Source: CAYNRE01 sp964399535
Lineage (GTDB): Bacteria; Planctomycetota; Planctomycetia; Pirellulales; CAYNRE01
Length of the DNA stretch: 64,000 nucleotides
Direction of reading: 5' to 3'
Assembly: GCA_964399535.1 (NCBI GenBank)
Contig: CAYNRE010000009.1
Coordinates: forward strand, 124,001-188,000
Positions 9,251-17,258 of this stretch are shown in pieces. The stretch's first letter is position 1. The number at the start of each line of letters is the position of its first letter. The notes below the pieces were generated by a model. That model saw nothing but the letters and a program-made list of their open reading frames with translations. It was not told where the DNA came from and ran no database searches. Position numbers and translations under genes: made by a program.

Positions 9251-9781
9251 CTATTCGGCGGCGTAGCGCTGCACCAGGTCGGCCCAGCGGCCCTGGGCCT
9301 GCAGTATGGTTTCGATCAATTCCCGCACCGCGCCCTGGCCACCGCCCTGGCGCGTGACCCAGTCGGCCGCCTCGCGGGCTTCGTTACAGGCGTCGGCCAC
9401 CGTGGCCCCCAAGCCGGCCAGCCGCATCAACGGCAAGTCGGGCAGGTCGTCGCCGATGTAGGCCACTTGCTCCGGCCGAAGTCTCAGCTCGTCGAGCAGC
9501 CCCTGGGCCGCGCTTAGCTTGTCGTCGACCCCTTGGCGAATCAGCGTCACCCCCAACTCAGCCGCCCGGACTTCAACCACGTGCGAGGTCCGCCCGGTGA
9601 TGATGCCGAACCGGTTGCCGGCCCGCTGCCAAAGTTTGATCCCCAGTCCGTCGCGAATGTGAAACCGCTTGGTTTCGATCCCCTGGTTGTCGAAGATCAC
9701 TCCGCCGTCGGTCAGCACTCCGTCGACGTCGGACAGAATCAACTCGATCGCGCGGCATCGCTGGGCCAGTGAAATACTCAT
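9251..9781 (-). CDS. kdsC: 3-deoxy-D-manno-octulosonate 8-phosphate phosphatase (KdsC)
   Basis: HAD-superfamily phosphatase of 176 residues, the normal KdsC length, that removes phosphate from KDO 8-phosphate in the cytoplasm. HAD motif I is LILSDVDGVLTDGGV near the N-terminus; motif II is IITGRTSHVV; the later acidic motif is VAYIGDDLPDLPLM. The small size without a cap domain is typical of C0-type, tetrameric KdsC. It lies 57 bases after kdsD and 21 bases before the LptC-like gene, all on the reverse strand, which strongly supports the KDO assignment over other HAD phosphatases. Confidence 0.9.
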   Translation of the reverse strand: MSISLAQRCRAIELILSDVDGVLTDGGVIFDNQGIETKRFHIRDGLGIKLWQRAGNRFGIITGRTSHVVEVRAAELGVTLIRQGVDDKLSAAQGLLDELRLRPEQVAYIGDDLPDLPLMRLAGLGATVADACNEAREAADWVTRQGGGQGAVRELIETILQAQGRWADLVQRYAAE

Positions 9782-9838
9782 CGCGCTTTCCCATCAGGCT
9801 TGGGCCACCCCGACCGCCCTCATTGGGCGTCGGGAGCT

Positions 9839-10861
9839 TCAATTGGCTTCCACGGGCAGCCAGGCCACAACGTCGGTAATGTCGATCAGGCCCAGCGGCA
9901 GCCCCTCGCCATCCACCACCGGCAGCTCGCTAATCTTGCGTTCGGCCATCATTTGCACGGCGTCGCTCACCATGCCCCCCAGCGGCACCGTGCAAGGGGC
10001 GCTGGTCATCACCTCGCGTATCGGCCGGTCGAACGCCCAGTCGCGCCGGCTCTCGAACAAGCGGGCCAGGTCGCTGTCGGTAAATAGCCCGCTGAGCCTG
10101 CCCTGGGCATCGACCAGCATGATGGCCCCGCTGCGGCGATCCGGACGGCTCACCTCGACGAATACTTGCCGTACGGTCTGGGTTTCCTCGGCAATCCGGC
10201 ACTCGTGTCGATGACGCATCAGGTCTTCCACCCGCGATAACTGCCGGCCCAGGCTGCCCCCCGGATGAAAACGGGCGAAATCGGCCGGGCTGAAACCACG
10301 CCGCCGACTGACGACCAGGGCCAAGGCGTCGCCCAAGGCCAGCATGGCCGTCGTGCTGGTGCTGGGGGCCAGGCCCAGATGACAGGCCTCTTGCAGAGGG
10401 CCCAGTTCCAGGGTCACCGTGGCCGTGCGACCCAGGGTGCTCGAGCGGCGCCCGGTTACCGCGATCAGGGCAACCGGCAACCGCACCAGCGACGGCAGCA
10501 ACCGCACAACCTCTTCGGTTTCACCGCTCTGAGAAAGAATCAGTACCACGTCGTCGTGCCGCACCCGGCCCAGGTCGCCGTGCACCGCTTCGGCCGGATG
10601 CAGAAAATGGCTCCGCGTGCCGGTCGAGGCCAGCGTGGCGGCAATCTTCTGCCCGATAAGCCCCGCCTTGCCCATGCCGCTGACGATCACGCTCGAGCGG
10701 CATTCGAGCATCAACCGGGCGGCCTCGTTGAACTCCTCGCTCAGCCGCCCCGCCAACCGTTCGAGCGTGTGGGCTTCGATTCGAATGACCTCGCGCGCGT
10801 AAGCGAGCTGGTCCGCGGGGTTCCAACCTTCCTCGCCCAAGAGGGCCCTGCTCGTGCTCAT
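9839..10861 (-). CDS. kdsD: D-arabinose 5-phosphate isomerase (KdsD/KpsF family)
   Basis: A 340-residue enzyme interconverting ribulose 5-phosphate and arabinose 5-phosphate, the first step of KDO synthesis. An N-terminal SIS sugar-isomerase domain (about residues 25-185) shows VIVSGMGKAGLIGQKIAATLASTG in two parts, FLHPAEAVHGDLG and LILSQSGETEEVV. Two CBS domains follow (about 205-335). The longer upstream reading frame is rejected because ATG at 10861 is preceded by AAGGAAGA at proper spacing and matches the family start. It is first in the kdsD-kdsC-lptC-like operon. Confidence 0.93.
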   Translation of the reverse strand: MSTSRALLGEEGWNPADQLAYAREVIRIEAHTLERLAGRLSEEFNEAARLMLECRSSVIVSGMGKAGLIGQKIAATLASTGTRSHFLHPAEAVHGDLGRVRHDDVVLILSQSGETEEVVRLLPSLVRLPVALIAVTGRRSSTLGRTATVTLELGPLQEACHLGLAPSTSTTAMLALGDALALVVSRRRGFSPADFARFHPGGSLGRQLSRVEDLMRHRHECRIAEETQTVRQVFVEVSRPDRRSGAIMLVDAQGRLSGLFTDSDLARLFESRRDWAFDRPIREVMTSAPCTVPLGGMVSDAVQMMAERKISELPVVDGEGLPLGLIDITDVVAWLPVEAN

Positions 10862-11369
10862 GCCGAGGGTCTTCCTTGACCTGGCTATCGAAAGTCCGAA
10901 CTGCTCACCCCGCCACGACTTGGGTCGTCGCTTAGGGGGGGCGGGATTGTAGGCGAAATCGGGCGGCTGGCGAAAGCCGAGTTGCGCCTGCCCCCCCCGG
11001 CAACGCGGCCCGGGTCGGCACGGGGCCAACCAACCCCTAAACCCCGCAAGTTGCGCGACGGGAAGCCCTTTCCCGGCCAGAGGATCCACCCGGCCCCGCC
11101 CCCCGCTGGGACCAGGAAAGCTAGGGTTCCGAGGAAATCTAGGGGGGCACCGTCGTGCCGCCGCGATCGGGGTCTCCCGGTTTCGGCGGCCGGGGCATGT
11201 AAAACCCGGATTTCCAGGTGTAAAACAGCAGGCTCAGGTCGTACGGCCCGGCCAGGTTTTCCCGACGTTGCGTACGCTCGGGGAACCTGAGGTTGAGCTG
11301 AGCTGGTCTGCCCCCGGTGCCGCCTGCCCGTGCGACCGTTGACTTCCCCTGCCTCGGAAAGGACCAGCC
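10862..11369. other. Divergent intergenic region between kdsD and fba
   Basis: 508 bases upstream of two divergent genes, very GC-rich with G/C homopolymer runs near 10936 and 10990. Promoters for both directions should lie here, but I see no convincing -35/-10 pair. A reverse-strand open stretch at 11139-11290 reads protein-like (ends SLLFYTWKSGFYMPRPPKP) but has no start codon before it runs antisense to fba, so I do not call a gene. Confidence 0.5.
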
Positions 11370-12365
11370 ATGATCGTGACCACCAAGCAACTGTTCAACG
11401 AGGCCTACGGCCGCTACGCCGTGGGGGCCTACAACATCAACAACCTGGAACAGACCGTGGGGTTGTTCCGCGGCAATCTCGGCAAGCGCAATTCCAACTC
11501 TGAGCCGACCAGCGCCGCCGCTAGCGCCCCCTTCATCATTCAGATTTCCCGCGGTGCCCGCTCGTACACCGACAAGCGCTTTCTGGAAGCGATGATTCGC
11601 GCCGCGGAAGAGGTTTTTCCCGAGGCCATTTTCGCCGTGCACCTCGACCATGGCACCGAGGAAGCCTGCTACGACTGCATCGACAGCGGCTTCTACAGCT
11701 CGGTCATGATCGACGCCTCGCACGAATCGTTTGACGAGAACATCGCCATCACCCGCCGCGTGGTCGAGCGGGCGCACGAGCGGGGTCTCTCGGTCGAGGC
11801 CGAGCTGGGCATGCTCGGCGGCGTCGAGGAAGACATCCAGGTTTCCGAAGAACACGCCTGCCTGACCGATCCCGATCAGGCGGTCGAATTCGTCGAGCGC
11901 TCGGGGTGCGACTCGCTGGCCGTGGCCATCGGCACCTCGCACGGCGCCTACAAGTTCAAGGGCCGGCAGGGGCTGCACTTCGACCGCATTCAAGCCATTC
12001 AGGCCCGGCTCCCCAACTACCCGCTCGTCATGCACGGCTCGTCGAGCGTGCCCAAGAGCTGGGTCGACCGCATCAACGCGGCGGGCGGCCACTTGCCCGA
12101 AACCAGCGGAGTGCCCGAGGAAGACTACCTGCCCGCGGCGCGGCTGGGTGTAACCAAGGTGAACATCGATACCGATGGCCGGTTGGTTTGGTGCGGCGTG
12201 TATCGCGAGGTGTTCCGCGACCAGCCCACCGAGTTCGACCCCCGCACGGCCGGCAAGCCGTTTATGGCGGCCTACGCCGACTACATCATTCACAAGAACC
12301 AGATGCTCGGTTCCGCCGGAGAACTCGAATCGGTGCGCCAGGCGCTGGCTACCGCCACGGTTTAA
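11370..12365 (+). CDS. fba: Class II fructose-bisphosphate aldolase
   Basis: Zinc-dependent aldolase of 331 residues that splits or forms fructose 1,6-bisphosphate in glycolysis and gluconeogenesis. The zinc and active-site segments are FAVHLDHGTE (H94), VEAELGMLGG (E145), AIGTSHGAYKFKG (H190) and LVMHGSSSVPKSWV (H221). The C-terminal phosphate-binding part includes VTKVNIDTDGRL. Near residues 33-52 there is a hydrophilic loop before FIIQISRGARSY, typical of the longer bacterial and planctomycete class IIA/B variants. GGAAAGGA precedes the ATG. A perfect hairpin follows the gene. Tagatose-bisphosphate aldolase is an alternative from the same family but less likely. Confidence 0.93.
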   Translation: MIVTTKQLFNEAYGRYAVGAYNINNLEQTVGLFRGNLGKRNSNSEPTSAAASAPFIIQISRGARSYTDKRFLEAMIRAAEEVFPEAIFAVHLDHGTEEACYDCIDSGFYSSVMIDASHESFDENIAITRRVVERAHERGLSVEAELGMLGGVEEDIQVSEEHACLTDPDQAVEFVERSGCDSLAVAIGTSHGAYKFKGRQGLHFDRIQAIQARLPNYPLVMHGSSSVPKSWVDRINAAGGHLPETSGVPEEDYLPAARLGVTKVNIDTDGRLVWCGVYREVFRDQPTEFDPRTAGKPFMAAYADYIIHKNQMLGSAGELESVRQALATATV

Positions 12366-12419
12366 CGGCCGAACCATCGACCAGCCGCCCACTGCGCGCC
12401 TGGCGGATGATTGCAGCCC

Positions 12420-12449
12420 GAGCGCCTCACCTGCCGCGGTGAGGCGCTC
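12420..12449. terminator. Perfect 12-bp hairpin after fba
   Basis: GAGCGCCTCACC, loop TGCCGC, then GGTGAGGCGCTC, a perfect 12-bp stem 55 bases past the fba stop. No U-tract follows (TAGGGCG). It is best read as a transcription or mRNA 3'-end structure for fba. Confidence 0.6.
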
Positions 12450-12572
12450 TAGGGCGCCTCTGGCCAATCACCTCGTCTCCGTGCGCCGCGCCCCAAGATT
12501 CTTGCCCGCCGGGCGAATACCCCCGGGGCGGTTATTCTCCGCGCGGTTGGTTGGGCGAGCCTTGGGTCAGCG

Positions 12573-13052
12573 ATGAATCGAGCCGCACATTGGGCCGTGG
12601 GCTGTCAACTGCTTTCTGCCGCCTACTTGCAGGTGGTCGAATGGGTGCCGTTGGCGCCCTGGAACAATCTGACCCACGGCAATGGGCAAGCAGGGCTCGA
12701 CCTGGCCCTGCTCGGGGCACAGCTCTTGACCGCGCTGGCCTATGCCCGGGGCCGGCTGGTCAGTATGGTGCTGGGCTGGTTGGGCTACGCCGTCTGGCTC
12801 TACCTGCAGTGGCAAAGCTGGTGGCAACCCTACCTGTTTGGCGGTCGCACCGTGGGGCCGAACTGGTACTTCGCCCACACCTGGAAGGTGCTGCCCGTCT
12901 GGGGCGATCGCCCCACGCCCGACGCCAACCACATGGTGCTGCAGCTAACCCTCGTGGCGGTGCTCATCACTTCGGCCTGGGCCATCCGCGCCGTGGCTCG
13001 ATCGAATTCCGCTTTCCGCCAGGCAAGCCCAGGGCTGGCTCAAAGCGGCTAA
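12573..13052 (+). CDS. Small integral membrane protein, unknown function
   Basis: A 159-residue hydrophobic protein with roughly four membrane segments: about residues 5-25, 40-58, 62-84 and 121-143. A polar, Trp-rich loop (QWQSWWQPYLFGG, then NWYFAHTWKVLPVWGD) links the third and fourth. I do not recognise the family. It stands alone between fba and the repeat/nuclease-like gene, with a hairpin on each side, so it is probably its own transcript. The start is the ATG matching the hydrophobic N-terminus; no strong Shine-Dalgarno sequence is seen. Confidence 0.6.
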   Translation: MNRAAHWAVGCQLLSAAYLQVVEWVPLAPWNNLTHGNGQAGLDLALLGAQLLTALAYARGRLVSMVLGWLGYAVWLYLQWQSWWQPYLFGGRTVGPNWYFAHTWKVLPVWGDRPTPDANHMVLQLTLVAVLITSAWAIRAVARSNSAFRQASPGLAQSG

Positions 13053-13077
13053 CGGGAATTCCGTTCTCGGTTCACGT

Positions 13078-13102
13078 GCGCGCTCCCCCTTCAAGGGCGC
13101 GC
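13078..13102 (+). terminator. Terminator-like hairpin after the small membrane protein gene
   Basis: GCGCGC, a single-base bulge, CC, an eight-base loop, then GG and GCGCGC, followed by TTGTTCGTCTT. It lies 25 bases past the stop of the membrane protein gene and before the next start at 13197. The T-rich tail is interrupted, so this is moderate. Confidence 0.45.
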
Positions 13103-13196
13103 TTGTTCGTCTTCCGTGGCTTTGAGATACTGCACGCCCTGGACCGCTCGACGCGGCCCGCTGGGCGAAGCTTGTCTCGGCTCGAGGAACGGACGC

Positions 13197-14876
13197 ATGG
13201 CCGACCCCTGGAAGCTCGACGCACCCCCGCTCGACGACGAACCGCTGCCGGGGTATCCCGATGCGCTGCATCTGGAGCTGGAGATTCAGGATCCCGACAT
13301 CGTCGCGGCGCTCGCCGCCGTTCCGCCTGGCGAGGCTCGGCTCGAGTTCGCCCTGGCGGCCCTGAAAATTGGTGTCTTGGCGCTGGCCCAGGCCCGGGGC
13401 CAGCTCGACGGCGAAACCGTCCGCCGCGAAAGCCAGCGGATGCTCGATCGCCTGGCCCAGGAACTGGGACAACACGCCCAACTGCTCCAGCAGCGGCTCA
13501 CCTCAACCTTGCGCGAGTATTTCGATCCACAAAGCGGGCGATTCGAAGAGCGGATTCAGCGGCTCGTTCAGCGCGACGGAGAACTGGAATCGGTGCTCCA
13601 CCGCCAGGTGGGAGGAAACGACTCGGAACTCACCAGGACGCTTACCGCCCATTTCGGCGAGAGTAGCCCCCTGATGAAATTGCTGGCGCCCGATGCCTCG
13701 CAGGGCCTGCTCGTGGCCCTGCGCGAAACACTGGGCGAGCAACTCGGCCACCAGCGCAACCAGGTGCTGGCCGAGTTCTCGCTCGATCGACCAGAGTCGG
13801 CCTTGTCGCGCCTGGTGGGCGAACTGACCAAGAGCCAGGGGCAGCTTACCGGCCAGCTTCAGGGGAAGATCGACACCGTGGTGGCCGAGTTTTCGCTCGA
13901 CAAAGAGGATTCGGCCCTCAGCCGGCTGGTGCGCAACGTGGACCGGGCTCAGCGCACCATCACCGCCGAATTCTCGCTCGACAGCGAGCAATCCGCCCTT
14001 TCGCGGCTCAAGCAGGTGCTCGACGACACCCACAAAGCCATCCACGATCATCTCACGCTCGACAACGAACAATCGGCCCTGGCCCGGCTCAAGCGCGAAT
14101 TGCTTTCGCTGCTGGACGAGCAAACCCAGCACAATCAGAAATTCCAGGAAGAGGTCAAGGTAACCCTGGGCCAAATGGTTGCCCGCCGCCAAGAAGCCGC
14201 CCGCTCCACGCGCCATGGCCATACCTTTGAACAGGCCGTTTTCGAGTTTCTCCAGCACCAGGCCCAGGCCGCCGGCGACGTGGCCCGCTTTGTGGGCGAC
14301 ACCACCGGGTTGATTCGCAACTGCAAGGTGGGCGACTGCCAATTGGAACTCGGGCCCGACAACGCCGCCGCCGGCGCCACGCTGGTGATCGAGGCCAAAC
14401 AGGCGGCCGGCTACGACCTGGCCAAGGCCCGCGCCGAACTGGAAGAAGCCCGCAAGAATCGCGGCGCCCAGGTGGGTCTGTTCGTGTTCTCGCGGCAGTC
14501 GGCCCCGGCCGCGCTCGAGCCAGTGGCCCGCTACGGCTCCGACGTGGTCGTGATCTGGGACGCCGAAGACCCTCAGACCGACCTGGCATTCAAGGCCGGG
14601 CTTGCCATTGCCAAGGCCCTCTGCATGCGCGCCGCGTCGGCCCGCCATGCCCAAACCGCCGACTTCGACACCCTGGAAAAGGCCGTGCTGGAAGTCGAGC
14701 GCCAGGCCGGCAGCCTGGACGAAATCGTCCGCTCGACCGAAACCATCAGATCGGCGGGCGACAAGATTCTCAAGCGCGTCGAGATCGCCAAGCGGGCGCT
14801 GGAGCGGCAGGTGGAAACGCTCTCCGAAACACTCGCCAGTTTGAAAACCCAGTGGGCCGGCACCAGCGACGGCTAG
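13197..14876 (+). CDS. Repeat coiled-coil protein with PD-(D/E)xK nuclease-like domain
   Basis: A 559-residue cytoplasmic-looking protein of no family I can name. Residues 75-330 are largely helical and carry four copies of a motif like EFSLDxExSALSRL at 193-206, 231-244, 258-271 and 285-298. The last three are exactly 27 residues apart. Residues 340-475 look like a restriction-endonuclease fold: HTFEQAVFEFL (E345), KVGDCQLEL (D380), LVIEAKQ (E399-x-K401), then a long helix and VGLFVFSR. A C-terminal helix (about 490-553) may be a coiled coil. The architecture recalls RmuC-like proteins. ATG at 13197 is chosen because GAGGA precedes it. Its stop overlaps the stop of the facing SDR gene. Confidence 0.6.
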   Translation: MADPWKLDAPPLDDEPLPGYPDALHLELEIQDPDIVAALAAVPPGEARLEFALAALKIGVLALAQARGQLDGETVRRESQRMLDRLAQELGQHAQLLQQRLTSTLREYFDPQSGRFEERIQRLVQRDGELESVLHRQVGGNDSELTRTLTAHFGESSPLMKLLAPDASQGLLVALRETLGEQLGHQRNQVLAEFSLDRPESALSRLVGELTKSQGQLTGQLQGKIDTVVAEFSLDKEDSALSRLVRNVDRAQRTITAEFSLDSEQSALSRLKQVLDDTHKAIHDHLTLDNEQSALARLKRELLSLLDEQTQHNQKFQEEVKVTLGQMVARRQEAARSTRHGHTFEQAVFEFLQHQAQAAGDVARFVGDTTGLIRNCKVGDCQLELGPDNAAAGATLVIEAKQAAGYDLAKARAELEEARKNRGAQVGLFVFSRQSAPAALEPVARYGSDVVVIWDAEDPQTDLAFKAGLAIAKALCMRAASARHAQTADFDTLEKAVLEVERQAGSLDEIVRSTETIRSAGDKILKRVEIAKRALERQVETLSETLASLKTQWAGTSDG

Positions 14877-15673
14877 CCGGGCGATGCCAGGTCGGCAATG
14901 GTTTTTTGCAGCCGCCGCATGCCCCCTAGCCAGCGGTCGTAATCGGCCGCCTTGCGCTGAAAGTACTCGGCCACTTCCGGATGTGGCAGAATCAGAAACC
15001 GTTCCTCGGCCAGCCCCGCAATCACGCACTGGGCCACCTGCTCGGGCTCCAGGGCCGTGGCGGCCAGCAGCCGTCCCAGGTCGCCCGCCGGGCCCGCGGC
15101 GCCGGTATCCAGCATTCGCGTGCGCACTCCCTGGGGGCACAGGCAAGAAACGCGCAGCCCCTGGCCCCCATAGGTCATCGCCAACCACTCGGCCAAGGCC
15201 ACCGCGGCGTGCTTGGAAACCGCGTACGGGGCCGCCCCAATCTGAGTCAACAGCCCTGCCGCCGAGCAGGTTTGTAGCAAGTAGCCGCCCCCCCGCTCGA
15301 GCATGCCCGGTACCACGGCCCGGGCGGCGTACAGGTGGGCGAAAAAGTTGATGTCGAGCACTTGGCGCCAGGCTTCGTTCGAGGCTTCGAGCCCCCCCGG
15401 CGGGCCCAAGATGCCCGCATTGGAACAGAACAAGTCGATCGGCCCCACCCGCTGCTCAACCCGCGCCACCAGGCGCGCCAGGTCGGCTTCGTTGCTGACG
15501 TCGCAGGGAACCGCGACAGCGTCGATCTCGTCGGCCACGGCCGTGGCCGCCGCTTCGTCCAGGTCGGCCACCACCACCGCCCGCGCCCCCTCGCTGGCGA
15601 AGCGCCGGCAGAGAGCCCGCCCGATACCATGCCCACCCCCGGTAACGACAACCACGCGATCGCGCAGATGCAT
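14873..15673 (-). CDS. Short-chain dehydrogenase/reductase
   Basis: A 266-residue SDR oxidoreductase with a Rossmann fold using NAD(P)H. Motifs: TGGGHGIG cofactor loop at the N-terminus, DV in PCDVSN, NAG in CSNAGILGPPGG, the catalytic Ser in QTCSAAGLL, and YAVSK for Tyr/Lys. The aspartate after the second strand (VVVADLDE) suggests preference for NAD over NADP. The C-terminal extension (EYFQRKAADYDRWLGG) is typical of SDRs of unknown substrate. It is convergent with the repeat/nuclease-like gene, and their stop codons overlap by four bases. Confidence 0.85.
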   Translation of the reverse strand: MHLRDRVVVVTGGGHGIGRALCRRFASEGARAVVVADLDEAAATAVADEIDAVAVPCDVSNEADLARLVARVEQRVGPIDLFCSNAGILGPPGGLEASNEAWRQVLDINFFAHLYAARAVVPGMLERGGGYLLQTCSAAGLLTQIGAAPYAVSKHAAVALAEWLAMTYGGQGLRVSCLCPQGVRTRMLDTGAAGPAGDLGRLLAATALEPEQVAQCVIAGLAEERFLILPHPEVAEYFQRKAADYDRWLGGMRRLQKTIADLASPG

Positions 15674-15905
15674 GACGATTCGGCTCCGCCCGAGTACACC
15701 AAAACCGGTAGTTTCCCTGGCCGAAGCACGGCCGATCCTGCACGAGACAGTCCGAGGGCGACAGGCCGCCGGTTCCTAGTTCGCCCAAAGCGTCGGCAAT
15801 GACAGTGCGTCATCGCCGAGCGCGTGTGCGGCCAGGCAGCCAACCCAATCCTCGCATGTTCTGCCGACGACGCTCGGACCCTGACCCGTTGCGACAACGG
15901 AGCAA

Positions 15906-17258
15906 TTAGCCCGCAAGCCCGGGGAGCCCGCCGGTGCTGTCGCCGAATCGTTCGACCGCCACCCCCATGCGTGCGAGCAGCTCCACGTACAGGTTACCCA
16001 GCGGGGTTTCCTCGGGGTATTCCAGGTGCTGCCCGCCAGCCAAGGTGCCGCAACCCCCGCCGGCTAAAAGCACGGGCAAGTGGTCGTGATTGTGGCGATT
16101 GCCGTCGCCGATGCCGCTGCCGTAAACCACCATTGAGTGATCGAGCAGGCTGCCCTCTGCCTCGGGCGTGTCGCGCAGCTTGCTGAGCAGCCGGGCCAAT
16201 TCCTCGACGTGAAAGCGGTTGATCTGGCGAATCTTGGCCTGCTTCTCCTCGTCGCCGCCGTGATGCGAGAGGTCGTGGTGCCCCTCGGGCACATCGATCT
16301 GCTTGTAGCTGCGGTTGCTCCCTTCGTTGGCAAAGACAAAGGTGCAGACCCGCGTCAGGTCGGCCTGGAAGGCCAGCACGATCATGTCGTTCATCAGCTC
16401 CAGGTGCAGCCGATAGTCCTTCGGAATCCCCTCGGGCCGGGGATAATTCGCGGTGTTTTGCACCGGCCCTTCGTATTCAGTCCGCTCGAGCCGCTGCTCC
16501 ACTTCGCGCACCGAGTGCAGGTACTGGTCGAGCTTGCGGCGGTCCTCGCGCCCGACGCGGCCGCGCAGCCCATTGGCATCCTCGAGCACCAGGTCGAGCA
16601 CGCTGCGGCGGTAAAGTTGCCGCCGGGCTCGGGCCTGGGCCGATTCGCCCGGTACGTCGCCGGCAAACAGGCGGTCGAACACGGCCCGGGGATCGACCTC
16701 CTTGGCCATCGGCATCGATTCGGTTCGCCAGGAAATGTTGCTCGAATAGGCGCAGCTATATCCGGTGTCGCAACCGCCGGCCTGCAGCCCCTTCTCGCAG
16801 CCCAATTCCAGCGAGGGAAACCGCGTGGCCCCGCCGAGGTGCTGAGCCGCGAATTGATCGACCGAGACGCCCGCGCGAATGTCGCCCCCGGCCGTCTTCA
16901 GCGGATGGGCCGTGGTCAAAAAGGCCGCCAGCGAGCGGGCATGGTCGCCACCGCCGTCGCCGTGGGCCCGGGCCTGGTTGAGCGTGAGCCCGCTGAGCAC
17001 GCTCCACTGCTGCCGCAGCGGGGCAAGCGGCTCCAAGATCCACGGCACCTCGAAGTCGCGACCGGTCACGGTCGGCTTCCAATCGGGCACATGAACCCCG
17101 TTGGGCACGTAGAGAAACGCCAGGCGGTTGGGCGCGCCGGCCGAGGAGGTCGCGGCCCGGCCCATCCGCAGGGGGCGCATGCATTCGAGCATCGGCAAAG
17201 CCAGCGCCGTTCCCATCCCCCGCAACACAGTTCGTCGTGACAGAACACGCGGGCTCAT
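15906..17258 (-). CDS. DUF1552 domain protein with twin-arginine signal
   Basis: A 450-residue DUF1552 protein. The N-terminus (LSRRTVLRGMGTALALPMLE) is a Tat signal, so it should be exported folded. Characteristic segments are RLAFLYVPNGVHVPDWKP, SGLTLNQARAHGDGGGDHAR, SVDQFAAQHLG, and HHDLSHHGGDEEKQAKIRQIN, with the C-terminal VVYGSGIGDGNRHNHDHLPV. The His/Asp-rich segments look like metal sites and resemble DUF1501/sulfatase-like folds. Its start overlaps the stop of the upstream CxxCH gene (ATGA), so the two are translationally coupled. This pair recurs in planctomycetes; the biochemical role is not established. Confidence 0.88.
   Translation of the reverse strand: MSPRVLSRRTVLRGMGTALALPMLECMRPLRMGRAATSSAGAPNRLAFLYVPNGVHVPDWKPTVTGRDFEVPWILEPLAPLRQQWSVLSGLTLNQARAHGDGGGDHARSLAAFLTTAHPLKTAGGDIRAGVSVDQFAAQHLGGATRFPSLELGCEKGLQAGGCDTGYSCAYSSNISWRTESMPMAKEVDPRAVFDRLFAGDVPGESAQARARRQLYRRSVLDLVLEDANGLRGRVGREDRRKLDQYLHSVREVEQRLERTEYEGPVQNTANYPRPEGIPKDYRLHLELMNDMIVLAFQADLTRVCTFVFANEGSNRSYKQIDVPEGHHDLSHHGGDEEKQAKIRQINRFHVEELARLLSKLRDTPEAEGSLLDHSMVVYGSGIGDGNRHNHDHLPVLLAGGGCGTLAGGQHLEYPEETPLGNLYVELLARMGVAVERFGDSTGGLPGLAG

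Noticed and set aside
11139..12467. 442-residue reverse-strand open frame over fba
   Set aside because: It is antisense to a certain aldolase gene and its composition (Gly/Val/Ala/Arg-rich, no motifs) is that of a high-GC shadow. Its last ~50 residues, past fba, look protein-like but have no start codon.
13503..15188. 561-residue reverse-strand open frame
   Set aside because: It runs antisense to the repeat/nuclease-like gene, whose own frame has repeated motifs and a ribosome-binding site; the antisense product only mirrors those repeats.
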